Below, piece by piece: positions 51,144 through 60,289 of a stretch of DNA of 64,000 bases (positions are counted from its first letter, which is position 1; each line of letters starts with the position of its first letter). The position numbers were made by a program, and so were the translations under genes. Below the pieces are notes generated by a model. The model searched no databases. It was given only the letters and a program-made list of their open reading frames with translations, and was not told where the DNA came from. Source of the DNA: Mesorhizobium sp. B2-3-4 (GTDB taxonomy: Bacteria; Pseudomonadota; Alphaproteobacteria; Rhizobiales; Rhizobiaceae); assembly GCF_006442315.1 (NCBI RefSeq), contig NZ_VFVY01000003.1:1-64000 (forward strand), read 5' to 3'.

Positions 51144-52373
51144 TCAGGCGGCCAGCAACGACTTCAGCTTCACGTCCTGCGATGCCAGCGCTTCCGGCGC
51201 CGGTTTCGCCCGCTTGCCGATCAGCATTTCGGCCAGCCGGATGTCGCGAGCGACCGCATTGCCGGGGCCGATGCCGCTCGCCGCCACCAGCCTGCCGTCC
51301 TCGGCGAGGTGGAAAAGGATGAAGGCGCCCTCGCCAAGATCGCGGCGCACGGTGCTTCTGCCTTCGTCGGAAAGCCCCACGATCTGCAGGGAGAGCCCAT
51401 ATTGATCCGACCAGAACCACGGCACATCGGCATGCGCTTCGCCGGCGCCAAGCATGTTCCTGGCCGCCAGCGCGCCCTGTTGCTGCGCGTTGCGCCAGGC
51501 TTCCAGCCGCACGCGGCGGCCGCCATAGACGGCAAGCGGGAACGAACAGCAATCGCCGGCGGCAAGGATGTCGGGATCGCTGCTGCGCAGCTCGGCGTCG
51601 ACAGCGATACCATTGTCGATTGCCAGGCCGGCTTCGGCAGCCAACCCGGTCACCGGCACGGCGCCGATGCCGATGATGGCGAGATCGGCGACAATTTCGC
51701 GCCCGCCGGCAAGCGTCACGCGCACCTCATTGCCGTCGTCGGCGATGGACGCGATGCCGTCGCCGCACAGTATGTCGACACCTTCGGCCACATGCGCTTC
51801 ATGGATCACGGCAGCGATCTCGGCCGGCACGCCGCGCATCAGGATGCGCGGCTGCGCCTCGATGACGGTGACTGAAGCGCCGAGCCTGCGGGCAGCCGCG
51901 GCAAGCTCGAGGCCGATGAAGCCGCCGCCGATGACGACGATGTGGCTGCCGGCGCTGAGATGGGCGCGGATGGCCAGCGCGTCGGCGAAGGTCCTGAGAT
52001 AGACACAGCGCCCGCCAAGGCCGGGCATGGGCAGCTTGCGCGGCGTTGAACCGGTGGCCAGCAGCAGCTTGTCATACGGCAGCACCGAAGCATCGGACAG
52101 GCGCACCATATGCGCCGTGCGATCGATCGCCACCGCCTGAACGGAATGGACGTGCCGTATCGACTTTTCGACCAGAATGGCGTCGCTGGCGATCGCCTTG
52201 ATCTCGGGCGCGTCGCTCGCCATCGCCTCCTTGGACAGCGGCGGCCGTTCATAGGGAAGATGCGGCTCGTCGCCGACCAGCGTCACCGGCCCGTCATAGC
52301 CGAGATCGCGCAGGGCAAGCGCTGCCCGCCCGCCGCATTCGCCGGCTCCGATGATCACCATTCCCCGCGCCAT
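51144..52373 (-). CDS. mocF: FAD-dependent ferredoxin reductase, MocF-like
   Basis: 409-residue NAD(P)H:ferredoxin reductase. FAD site MVIIGAGECGGRAALALRD, NAD site HIVVIGGGFIGLELAAAARR, and C-terminal FAD contact ILAAGDCCSFPLAVYGG followed by RVRLEAWRNAQQQG. It would pass electrons to the Rieske ferredoxin encoded 5 bases upstream and then to the desaturase-like oxygenase. The trio matches mocDEF of rhizopine catabolism in architecture. Confidence 0.82.
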   Translation of the reverse strand: MARGMVIIGAGECGGRAALALRDLGYDGPVTLVGDEPHLPYERPPLSKEAMASDAPEIKAIASDAILVEKSIRHVHSVQAVAIDRTAHMVRLSDASVLPYDKLLLATGSTPRKLPMPGLGGRCVYLRTFADALAIRAHLSAGSHIVVIGGGFIGLELAAAARRLGASVTVIEAQPRILMRGVPAEIAAVIHEAHVAEGVDILCGDGIASIADDGNEVRVTLAGGREIVADLAIIGIGAVPVTGLAAEAGLAIDNGIAVDAELRSSDPDILAAGDCCSFPLAVYGGRRVRLEAWRNAQQQGALAARNMLGAGEAHADVPWFWSDQYGLSLQIVGLSDEGRSTVRRDLGEGAFILFHLAEDGRLVAASGIGPGNAVARDIRLAEMLIGKRAKPAPEALASQDVKLKSLLAA

Positions 52374-52378
52374 GTCCG

Positions 52379-52693
52379 TCACCCGATCTGAACGAGGACT
52401 TTGCCGGCATCGACCTTGACCGGATAGGTCCGCAGGTTGACGCAGACCGGCGCACCCTTGGCCGCGCCGGTCTTGTAGTTGAAACGCCCATTGTGCTTGG
52501 GACATTCGATGATGTCGTCCACGACCAGCCCGTCGGCGAGGTGGACCTTCTCATGCGTGCACAGGCCGTCGGTGGCGAAGTACTCGTCGTCGGGGCTGCG
52601 ATAGATGGCGAAGGTGCGCCCGCCATGGTCGAAGCGCATCACATCTTCTTCATCGATGTCCTCGGCGGCACAAGCCTCGACCCAATCGCTCAT
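52379..52693 (-). CDS. mocE: Rieske-type [2Fe-2S] ferredoxin, MocE-like
   Basis: 104-residue Rieske ferredoxin with cluster motifs GLCTHEKVHL (CxH) and ECPKHNGRFN (CxxH). It is the electron carrier between the reductase and the membrane oxygenase on either side of it. Confidence 0.88.
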   Translation of the reverse strand: MSDWVEACAAEDIDEEDVMRFDHGGRTFAIYRSPDDEYFATDGLCTHEKVHLADGLVVDDIIECPKHNGRFNYKTGAAKGAPVCVNLRTYPVKVDAGKVLVQIG

Positions 52694-52728
52694 TCAGTCC
52701 TCCCCTGGGAGCGCACGGTGGCGCGTGA

Positions 52729-53820
52729 TTATTCCGCCGCGACGGCGACGGTGTCGTTGTGGAATTCCTCGCGATACGGCCGGGCTGTCGGCGGCAGCTC
52801 ACGCTTGAGGAAATAATCCTCGTTGCGCAACTGGCGCCGGAAGGCCGGGATCATCTCGCGGTAGCCGGCCAGGATCGATGGCGTCGGTGCCGGCAAATCA
52901 TGCTTGATCAGCGCATGCAGCTTCGGCAGCGCATGATAGGGCACCATCGGGAACATGTGATGTTCGACATGATAGTTCATGTTCCAGTAAATGAAGCGGC
53001 TGATCGGATTCATGTAGACGGTTCGGCTGTTCAGCCGATGATCGGTGACGTTGTCGGCGAGGCCGCCATGTTGCAGCAGGCCGACCATGACGTGATGCCA
53101 GGCGCCGTAGAGCCGGGGCAGGCCGACCAGCATCAAGGGCAGCAACGAACCAGAATAGAGCGCCAGTGCGATGGTAGCGGCATAGATCGCCGTCCAGATG
53201 CGGGCGATGCGGATCGCCTTCTTCTGTTCCGGCTCGGGAATGAAGGTCTGCTCGGCCGCGCTGATATTGCCGGCGGCATTGCGCAGCATGTCCGACATTG
53301 CGTGCCAGGCGTCTGTAACGCCGACGAAACCGAGGACGAGCCGCACCAGGTCCGGCGGCCGCATGACGGAGATTTCCGGATCGCGGCCGACGATGATGGT
53401 GTCGGTGTGATGGCGCGTGTGGCTCCAGCGCCAGGTCACCGGATTGCGCATGATCATGAAGCAGGCGATCTGATAGACCGCGTCATTCATCCACTGCGTG
53501 CGGAACGCTGTGCCGTGGCCGCATTCGTGCCAGCGTGAATCGGTCGACGAGCCGTAGAGCACGCCATAGACGAAGAAGAACGGCACGCACCACCATGTGC
53601 CCCAGAACCAGGCGGCGCCGGCGCCGCTGACAATGAGGGCGGCGAGCCAGATCGCGGTATCGCGGATCGCCGGCCCGTCGGAGCGCTGCATCAGCTCCTT
53701 CATCTGCTTGCGGGGGATGTCGGTGTGATACCACTGCGCCGCCGCCAGGCCGCTCTCGACGGCAAGCCGGGCGTCGCGACCGATCAGGCTGTAGTCACGC
53801 CGGGACGGCGCTGTCGACAT
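52729..53820 (-). CDS. mocD: Fatty-acid-desaturase-fold oxygenase, MocD-like
   Basis: 363-residue membrane diiron enzyme. The three His boxes are WHECGHGTAF, WSHTRHHTDT and NYHVEHHMFP, with an extra ligand region AWHHVMVGLLQHGG. It has four membrane segments. Linked to a Rieske ferredoxin and reductase it matches MocD, thought to oxidise (demethylate) methyl-inosamine-type rhizopine. A fatty-acid or hydrocarbon substrate remains possible. First gene of the leftward trio, divergent from the LacI regulator. Confidence 0.82.
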   Translation of the reverse strand: MSTAPSRRDYSLIGRDARLAVESGLAAAQWYHTDIPRKQMKELMQRSDGPAIRDTAIWLAALIVSGAGAAWFWGTWWCVPFFFVYGVLYGSSTDSRWHECGHGTAFRTQWMNDAVYQIACFMIMRNPVTWRWSHTRHHTDTIIVGRDPEISVMRPPDLVRLVLGFVGVTDAWHAMSDMLRNAAGNISAAEQTFIPEPEQKKAIRIARIWTAIYAATIALALYSGSLLPLMLVGLPRLYGAWHHVMVGLLQHGGLADNVTDHRLNSRTVYMNPISRFIYWNMNYHVEHHMFPMVPYHALPKLHALIKHDLPAPTPSILAGYREMIPAFRRQLRNEDYFLKRELPPTARPYREEFHNDTVAVAAE

Positions 53821-53922
53821 GATTGCCTCCCAAGGCAGGGCATTCGCCGCGCGAATGCCTATCGCCAACTGGCTCCATTTCAGGAAAATAACGCCTCGCG
53901 ATGATAGACTCAACATCACGAA

Positions 53923-53935
53923 GATAGTTTCTATC
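53923..53935. promoter_or_regulatory. Candidate LacI-family operator
   Basis: Inverted repeat GATAG-TTT-CTATC in the spacer between the mocD-like and lacI-like genes, with a further half site CTATC at 53941-53945. Well placed to control both. Confidence 0.55.
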
Positions 53936-53985
53936 ATTTCCTATCAGAATGATGTATCGGTATGAGGCAATCGAACGAGGCGATC

Positions 53986-55017
53986 ATGGCGAAACGGCCG
54001 ACCATTTCAGATCTGGCGCGCGTCTCCGGCGTCAGCGTCGCCACGGTGGATCGCGTGCTCAACAATCGCTTGCCGGTGCGCGAGGAAACCGCGCGCCGCG
54101 TCTACGAGACCGCGACCGAGATCGGCTATCACGCGGCCGGCCTGATCAAGCAGCGTATGCGCCATGAACTGCCCGAATACCGGCTCGGCTTTCTGCTTCT
54201 GCGAGGCAATGATGTCTTCTACACCGAGTTCGCGCGGCAGCTGGAACTGGCGGTATCGCAGTCGCAGCGCTTTCGCGGCGTCGCGATCATCGACTTCGCC
54301 AGTTCGCTGACGCCCGACGAAATCGTCGAGCGCACGCGCCAGCTCGCCGTCAGATGCCGGGCCGTCGCCCTGGTCGGGCCGGATCATCCGGCGCTCACCG
54401 TCACCGTCGAGGAGATGAAGGCCAGGGGCCTGCCGGTCTTTTCGCTGCTTTCCGATTTCGCGGCCGGCATCCGCGAGGGCTATGTCGGCCTCGACAACCG
54501 CAAGGTCGGCCGCACCGCGGCCTGGATGATCTCGAAAGCGGCCAGGCGGCCGGGCAAGGTGGCGCTCTTCGTCGGCAGCCACCGCTTCCACGGCCATGAA
54601 CTGCGCGAGATCGGCTTCCGCTCCTTCTTCCGCGAACAGGCACCGGACTTCACGCTTCTGGAAACCCTGGTCAATCTCGAGGCCAACCAGATCACGCAGG
54701 ACACGCTGCTCGACCTGCTCGGCCGCCACCCGGACCTCGTCGGCTGCTATGTCGCCGGCGGCGGCATGGAAGGCGCTGTCGCGGCGCTGAGGCAGGCCCG
54801 GCCGACCGAGATGCCGGCGGTCGTCTGCAACGAGATATCGGCGGTCTCGCGCTCGGCTCTGGCCGACGGGGTCCTGACCATGGTCATCTCGACGCCGCTG
54901 GCGGCCCTGTGCCGCGAACTGCTCGATCTCATGGCGCATGCCATCGAGACAGGGGCGGCCAACGCACCGGGCCAGACCTTCTTGCCGTTCGACATCTATT
55001 TGCCTGAGAACATCTAG
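53986..55017 (+). CDS. LacI-family transcriptional regulator
   Basis: 343-residue regulator. The HTH and hinge are TISDLARVSGVSVATVDRVL with NNRLPVREETARRV, followed by a periplasmic-binding-protein-like sensor domain (YRLGFLLLRGNDVFYTEFAR and onward). Its neighbours and a sugar ABC importer suggest it senses a polyol or inosamine. The ATG at 53986 has a GAGG ribosome site; 53962 is an alternative. Confidence 0.9.
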   Translation: MAKRPTISDLARVSGVSVATVDRVLNNRLPVREETARRVYETATEIGYHAAGLIKQRMRHELPEYRLGFLLLRGNDVFYTEFARQLELAVSQSQRFRGVAIIDFASSLTPDEIVERTRQLAVRCRAVALVGPDHPALTVTVEEMKARGLPVFSLLSDFAAGIREGYVGLDNRKVGRTAAWMISKAARRPGKVALFVGSHRFHGHELREIGFRSFFREQAPDFTLLETLVNLEANQITQDTLLDLLGRHPDLVGCYVAGGGMEGAVAALRQARPTEMPAVVCNEISAVSRSALADGVLTMVISTPLAALCRELLDLMAHAIETGAANAPGQTFLPFDIYLPENI

Positions 55018-55089
55018 CGGGCGTGTTCACTCAGGCGCCTGGCGCGCCGCCAAATTGACCGGAAATCCGCTCGCTAATATAGTTGTCCG

Positions 55090-55881
55090 ATGGGCGGGAA
55101 CAGGTTTGGGTACATCGCGTTTGGAAGCGACGAGCTCTTTGCGCGCGGCGCCATCTTCAGCGCCTTGCGCCTGCTGCACCATTGCCCCGATGCCCGAATT
55201 CTGGTCCTGACCGACAACCCGGCTATTTTCGCCGGATATCCCATCGAAACGATTGAGCTGACCGCCGAGAAAAAGGCTGAGACGTCCTTCGGCAATCGAT
55301 ACAAGTTCGGCATCAAGGCCGCCGGCATCATCGATCTGTTGCGGCGTTGCGAGCGCCTGTTTTTCATGGATGCCGATATGTACCCGACCGGCGACATATC
55401 GGGATGCTTCCAACGGATATCGGCGTCTTCCTCCTTGATGTGGCGCTGCGAAGGCCGCCCAAAGCCGCCTTATCGCGCGCTCGGGGGCAAAGGGCTCTCG
55501 CTTGGAGACGATATACTGACGGGCGATGAACCGATGTGGGCGAGCGGCGTCGTCGGCGTTCATCATGACAACATTCCGGCGCTGGAACGGGCATACGCCG
55601 CCACCGGCAAGGTCAGGGAAATCGTGCGTTTGCACACCCCGGAACAATTCTGCACCGGTATCGCGCTATCGCAGGACGGGCGGACGATCAGCCGCCACGG
55701 GCTGCCGATCGGCAACTACAACACCAGGGGAAAAAAGCTCCACGCCCGCCGGCGGATTGACGCTTTCTTCGAGCTCAACGGCAAGCTCAGCATCGAGCAA
55801 CAGATGAAGCGCGCGGCGACATACAGGGTCTGGAGAGCGCCGCTCGATCTCCTGCTGCAACGCGACATCTGGCATTTCTGA
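55090..55881 (+). CDS. Glycosyltransferase-like protein (GT-A fold)
   Basis: 263-residue protein. It starts with a Rossmann-like strand (RFGYIAFGSDELFARGA), and the DxD motif is in RLFFMDADMYPTGDIS. GEPMWASGVVGVHHDN resembles acceptor-side regions of GT8-like enzymes. No membrane segment. Its GC and codon use look slightly less biased than those of its neighbours. It may be an insertion between the regulator and transporter genes and could act on surface polysaccharide. Specificity unknown. Confidence 0.65.
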   Translation: MGGNRFGYIAFGSDELFARGAIFSALRLLHHCPDARILVLTDNPAIFAGYPIETIELTAEKKAETSFGNRYKFGIKAAGIIDLLRRCERLFFMDADMYPTGDISGCFQRISASSSLMWRCEGRPKPPYRALGGKGLSLGDDILTGDEPMWASGVVGVHHDNIPALERAYAATGKVREIVRLHTPEQFCTGIALSQDGRTISRHGLPIGNYNTRGKKLHARRRIDAFFELNGKLSIEQQMKRAATYRVWRAPLDLLLQRDIWHF

Positions 55882-56249
55882 AGGCAGGTCCATGCTGGGC
55901 TGCGCGTTTCGGTGGTAGCCGCCTGGCGGCGGCCTGCGCCTGCCCGATCCGCGCAACGGGCAGGGCATTCACCTGCCGTTTGCACCCGGCGCCGTCGCCT
56001 CCGTCAAAATCGCACATCCGGTTTTGGAATGGCTCTTGACGCCTCGCGACAAAATGGAATAAATATTTCACCAGTCATACATTTTGGTTCTTTCGTTCCG
56101 GAACATCTGTTTCATCAGAGGCTTTGGCGTTCCAGCAAACGGCAGGCGCCATCCGGGAGAGAGACGAAAATCGGGAGAGATTCCCCAGGCAGATCGGGGA
56201 TTCCGGAGAGATCGGTGCAACCGGACACCAAAAGTGGAGGAGAGATAAA
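55882..56249 (+). promoter_or_regulatory. 368-base spacer with promoter for the sugar ABC operon
   Basis: No gene seen. A bulged hairpin ACGGGCAGG/CCTGCCGT near 55956-55980 may end the glycosyltransferase transcript. A sigma-70-like promoter CTTGAC (56035) N18 ATAAAT (56059-56064) would give a leader of about 180 bases before the binding-protein gene; the leader's function is unclear. Confidence 0.5.
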
Positions 56250-57191
56250 ATGAAGAAACTGCTTTTGGGCGTCGCCTTCGCGGCGCTGATGAGTTCATCG
56301 GCCATGGCCGCCAAGATCGGCGTCTCGATGGCCAAGTTCGACGACAATTTCCTCACCGTGCTGCGCAACGGCATGATCGAGCAGGCCAAGGGCATGAGCG
56401 GAGTCGAGCTGCAGGTCGAGGACGCGCAGAACGACGTTGCCAAGCAGCTTGACCAGATCAAGAATTTCGCCGCTTCCGGCGTCGACGCCATCATCGTCAA
56501 CCCGGTCGACACTTCGGCCACGCAGGCAATGTCGGATGCGGCCGCCGCCGCCAAGATCCCGCTGGTCTACGTCAACCGCCAGCCGGTCAATGTCGACACC
56601 CTGCCCGACAACCAGGCCTTCGTCGCTTCGAACGAAGCCGATTCCGGCACGCTCGAGACCAAGGAAGTCTGCCGGCTGTTCAAGGAAGCCGGCAAGACGG
56701 AAGCCAATGTCTACGTGATCATGGGCGAGCTCTCCAACCAGGCCGCCGTGCAGCGCACCAAGGACATCGACGATGTCATCGCCACGCCGGACTGCAGCTT
56801 CATCAAGATCATCGACAAGCAGACCTCGAACTGGGACCGCGACCAGGCGCAGAACCTGATGACCAACTGGCTGTCGACCGGCAAGAAGTTCGACGGCGTC
56901 ATCGCCAACAATGACGAAAGCGCCATCGGCGCCATCCAGGCGATGAAGGCCGCCAACATCGACATGAAGTCGGTTGTCGTCGGCGGCGTCGACGCCACCC
57001 AGGACGCGCTTGCCGCCATGCAGGCGGGCGACCTCGATGCCACCGTGTTCCAGGACGCCGCCGGCCAGGGCGCGGGCGCGCTGGATGCCGCGCTCAAGCT
57101 CGCCAAGGGCGAGAAAGTCGAACGCAAGGTCTACGTTCCCTTCCAGCTTGTCACCCCGGCAAACATCGACAAGTTCCTGAAGAAGAACTGA
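56250..57191 (+). CDS. mocB: Sugar-type ABC transporter binding protein (MocB/rhizopine-binding-like)
   Basis: 313-residue periplasmic binding protein of the ribose/inositol class (peripla_BP_4). Signal peptide MKKLLLGVAFAALMSSSAMA. The mature start KIGVSMAKFDDNFLTVLRNG and the hinge VDAIIVNPVDTSATQAMS plus GVIANNDESAIGAIQAMK are typical. Linked to mocDEF-like and mocA-like genes, rhizopine or an inositol is the likely ligand. The gene has a GGAGGAGAG ribosome site. Confidence 0.82.
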   Translation: MKKLLLGVAFAALMSSSAMAAKIGVSMAKFDDNFLTVLRNGMIEQAKGMSGVELQVEDAQNDVAKQLDQIKNFAASGVDAIIVNPVDTSATQAMSDAAAAAKIPLVYVNRQPVNVDTLPDNQAFVASNEADSGTLETKEVCRLFKEAGKTEANVYVIMGELSNQAAVQRTKDIDDVIATPDCSFIKIIDKQTSNWDRDQAQNLMTNWLSTGKKFDGVIANNDESAIGAIQAMKAANIDMKSVVVGGVDATQDALAAMQAGDLDATVFQDAAGQGAGALDAALKLAKGEKVERKVYVPFQLVTPANIDKFLKKN

Positions 57192-57205
57192 GCGGCGGAC
57201 ATTTC

Positions 57206-57238
57206 GGAGCGGCGCTCCCGCAAGGACAGCGCCGCTCC
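57206..57238. other. Intercistronic hairpin after the binding-protein gene
   Basis: Arms GGAGCGGCGCT and AGCGCCGCTCC with an 11-base loop. It likely protects the binding-protein mRNA and lowers permease expression. Confidence 0.65.
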
Positions 57239-57297
57239 TCTTCCCTCGGTGCCGGACAGGTGCCGAGGAACGACCGCGGCTGACGGAGGAAACAAGA

Positions 57298-58374
57298 GTG
57301 GCACAGACATCTCACGGCGTCGGCGGGGTCAGCTATGACGCCAAAAAGCGCACATGGCCGGCTGAATTCAACGTCTTCCTGGCGCTCGTCATCCTCGTCG
57401 TCATCTTCGAGCTGATCGGCCGGATCTTCCTCGGCGATTCCTTCCTGTTCAACACCCGCAGCGACGTCGCCGGCATCTTCAACGAAGCGCGCCTGCAGAT
57501 CATCATCCTGCAGGTGTCTATCGTCGGCATCATCGCCATCGGGGTCACCCAGGTGATCATCACCGGCGGCATCGACCTGTCCTCCGGCTCGATCGTCGGC
57601 GCGACAGCCATGATCGCCATGAGTTTCGCGCAGGTCGCGACCGTCAACGGCAATCCCAACCCCAAGGCGATGTTCCTGGCACAGGGCTGGACCGACCTGC
57701 CGGTCATCGTCCCGGTTCTGGTGGCGATCGGCTGCGGCCTGCTCGCCGGCCTGGTCAACGGCGCCCTGATCGCCTACACGCGCATCCCACCCTTCATCGC
57801 CACGCTCGGCATGATGGTGACCGCGCGCGGCATCGCCAAATGGTGGTCGAAGGGCCAGCCGATCTCGTTTCCGACCGACAGTTTCGCCGCGATCGGCAAG
57901 GGCCTGATGCCCGTCATCATCTTCCTGTCGCTGGCCGTGCTGTTCCAACTCATCATGAGCTACACCAGGTACGGCAAGCACTGCTACGCCATCGGCTCCA
58001 ACGAGGATGCCGCGCGCATGTCGGGCATCAAGATCGCCAATCACAAGATCCTCGTCTACGTCATCGCCGGCATCCTGGCGGCGCTCGCCGCCGTGGTGCT
58101 GTCCTCCAAGAACCTCACCGCCCAGGCCGGCATGGGCGTGATGTACGAGCTCGACGCCATCGCCATGGCCGTCATCGGCGGCGTCTCGCTGTCGGGCGGC
58201 CGCGGCTCCATCATCGGCACGGTGATCGGCGCGCTGATCTTCGGCGTCATCATCTCCGGCTTCACCTTCCTGCGCCTCGACGCCTACTATCAGGAAATGG
58301 TCAAGGGCGTGATCATCGTCGGCGCGGTCGTTCTCGACCAGTGGCGCCAGCGCATGCGGGCATTGAGGGCTTGA
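57298..58374 (+). CDS. Sugar ABC transporter permease (RbsC/FrcC family)
   Basis: 358-residue inner-membrane permease with about ten segments. Family words are GIIAIGVTQVIITGGIDLSSGS, NGALIAYTRIPPFIATLGMM and GGVSLSGGRGSIIGTVIGAL. GTG start with a GGAGGAAAC ribosome site. Confidence 0.92.
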   Translation: MAQTSHGVGGVSYDAKKRTWPAEFNVFLALVILVVIFELIGRIFLGDSFLFNTRSDVAGIFNEARLQIIILQVSIVGIIAIGVTQVIITGGIDLSSGSIVGATAMIAMSFAQVATVNGNPNPKAMFLAQGWTDLPVIVPVLVAIGCGLLAGLVNGALIAYTRIPPFIATLGMMVTARGIAKWWSKGQPISFPTDSFAAIGKGLMPVIIFLSLAVLFQLIMSYTRYGKHCYAIGSNEDAARMSGIKIANHKILVYVIAGILAALAAVVLSSKNLTAQAGMGVMYELDAIAMAVIGGVSLSGGRGSIIGTVIGALIFGVIISGFTFLRLDAYYQEMVKGVIIVGAVVLDQWRQRMRALRA

Positions 58375-58376
58375 CC

Positions 58377-59144
58377 ATGTCAGACATCGTCCTGAAGACC
58401 GAAAACCTCACCAAGCGCTATGGCGGCGTGCACGCGCTCGAAAGCGCCAATTTCGAACTGCGCAAGGGCGAGCACGTCGCCATCATGGGCGACAACGGCG
58501 CCGGCAAGTCGACCTTCGTGCGCCAGATCACCGCCGTCGAGCAGCGCACCAGCGGCAAGATCTGGTTCGACGGCAAGGAGGTGAACTTCACCGGGCCGAT
58601 CGCGGCGCGCGAGGCCGGCATCGAGACGGTGTTCCAGAACCTGGCCCTGGCCGACGATCTCGACGTGCCGTCGAACCTGTTCCTCGGCCGCGAGAAGGTG
58701 CTGTTCAATCTCGGCCCGTTCTCGATCCTCGACCGCAGGGCGATGCGCAAGGCGACGGAGGCCGCCCTGGTGCGCACGGCGGTGAAGATACCCAACCTGT
58801 CCAACACCATCCGCCACATGTCGGGCGGCCAGCGCCAGTGCGTGGCGATCGCCAGGACCGCTACCTTCGCCTCCAAGCTGATCATCATGGACGAGCCGAC
58901 GGCCGCGCTCGGCGTGCAGGAAACGGCTCAGGTCGAAAACATCATCCGCACGCTGAAGGAGAATGGCGAGCCGCTGATCCTGATCAGCCACAATATGCGC
59001 CAGGTCTTCGATCTGTGCGACCGCATCGTGGTGTTCCGGCGCGGCCGCATCGTCGCCAATCTGCGCAAGGAAAACACCGACGGCCAGGATATCGTCTCCT
59101 ATATCACCGGCGCCAAGACCGGGGAGGCTGAACTCGCGGCTTGA
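58377..59144 (+). CDS. Sugar ABC transporter ATPase, single-domain (FrcA-like)
   Basis: 255-residue ATPase with Walker A GDNGAGKSTFVRQI, signature MSGGQRQCVAIART and Walker B KLIIMDEPTAALGV. Ribose-type ATPases are usually two fused NBDs of about 500 residues; this has only one, as in FrcA. It starts 2 bases after the permease stop. Confidence 0.92.
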   Translation: MSDIVLKTENLTKRYGGVHALESANFELRKGEHVAIMGDNGAGKSTFVRQITAVEQRTSGKIWFDGKEVNFTGPIAAREAGIETVFQNLALADDLDVPSNLFLGREKVLFNLGPFSILDRRAMRKATEAALVRTAVKIPNLSNTIRHMSGGQRQCVAIARTATFASKLIIMDEPTAALGVQETAQVENIIRTLKENGEPLILISHNMRQVFDLCDRIVVFRRGRIVANLRKENTDGQDIVSYITGAKTGEAELAA

Positions 59145-59264
59145 GGCCGCAGGTGACACGATTGCGGAACGATCTGGCGCGCCGGAAAAACAACATTGCC
59201 ACCTTCCCCAGGCCGGAAGGTGCGGACACAATTCTCTCGAACCCATCCCCTAGAGGAAATCCAC

Positions 59265-60260
59265 ATGACTGTTCGTTTCGCCCTCCTCGGTGCCGGCCGC
59301 ATCGGCAAGGTCCATGCCCGCGCCGTCGGCTCCAACCCGCAGGCCAGACTGGTCGCCGTCGCCGATGCTTTCGAGAAGGCGGCGAAGGACCTGGCGAATG
59401 AATATGGCGCCGAGGTGCGCACCATCGACGCCATCGAGAAAGCGAAAGACATCGACGCTGTCGTCATCTGCACGCCGACCGACACCCATGCCGATCTGAT
59501 CGAGCGCTTCGCCAAGGCCGGCAAGGCGATCTTCTGCGAGAAGCCGATCGATCTCAATGTCAAGCGCGTCGAGAAGTGCCTGGCCGTGGTCGAGAAGGCC
59601 AAGGCGACGCTGATGGTCGGCTTCAACAGGCGCTTCGATCCGCATTTCGCCGCCGTGCGCAAGGCGATCGACGATGGCGCCATCGGCACGGTCGAGATGG
59701 TCACCATCACGTCGCGCGACCCGGGCGCTCCGCCGCTCGACTACATCGCGCGCTCCGGCGGCATTTTCCGCGACATGACCATCCATGATTTCGACATGGC
59801 GCGCTTTCTGCTCGGCGAGGAACCCGTGGCGGTCAGCGCTCATGCCTCGGTGCTGGTCGACAAGAAGATCGGCGAGGCCGGCGATTTCGATTCGGTCAGC
59901 GTCATCCTCGAAACGGCTTCCGGCAAGCAGGCCGTCATCTCCAATTCGCGCCGCGCCACCTATGGCTACGACCAGCGCATCGAGGTGCATGGTTCGAAGG
60001 GCATGGTGGCGGCCGAGAACCAGCGGCCGGTGTCGATCGAAGTCGCCAACGAGAAGGGTTATACGCGCCCGCCACTGCACGACTTCTTCATGACCCGCTA
60101 TCTCGACGCCTATGCCAACGAGATCGCCGCCTTCATCACCGCCGCGACCAAGGGCAAGAAGGCGGCGCCGAGCGGGGCCGACGGGCTCGTCGCGCTGAAG
60201 CTGGCGGACGCGGCGCTGAAATCGGCAACGACAGGCAAGACCGTACGCCTCGACAAGTAG
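59265..60260 (+). CDS. mocA: Gfo/Idh/MocA-family dehydrogenase (inositol 2-dehydrogenase-like)
   Basis: 331-residue NAD(P)-dependent oxidoreductase. Rossmann site FALLGAGRIGKVHARAV, catalytic EKPIDLNVKRVE (Lys) and DMTIHDFDMARFLLGEEP (His, Asp). It matches inositol 2-dehydrogenase/MocA. In the operon it would oxidise the imported inositol or the demethylated rhizopine. Confidence 0.87.
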   Translation: MTVRFALLGAGRIGKVHARAVGSNPQARLVAVADAFEKAAKDLANEYGAEVRTIDAIEKAKDIDAVVICTPTDTHADLIERFAKAGKAIFCEKPIDLNVKRVEKCLAVVEKAKATLMVGFNRRFDPHFAAVRKAIDDGAIGTVEMVTITSRDPGAPPLDYIARSGGIFRDMTIHDFDMARFLLGEEPVAVSAHASVLVDKKIGEAGDFDSVSVILETASGKQAVISNSRRATYGYDQRIEVHGSKGMVAAENQRPVSIEVANEKGYTRPPLHDFFMTRYLDAYANEIAAFITAATKGKKAAPSGADGLVALKLADAALKSATTGKTVRLDK

Positions 60261-60289
60261 AAGCAATTATCCAACCCAGGAGCAGAGCG

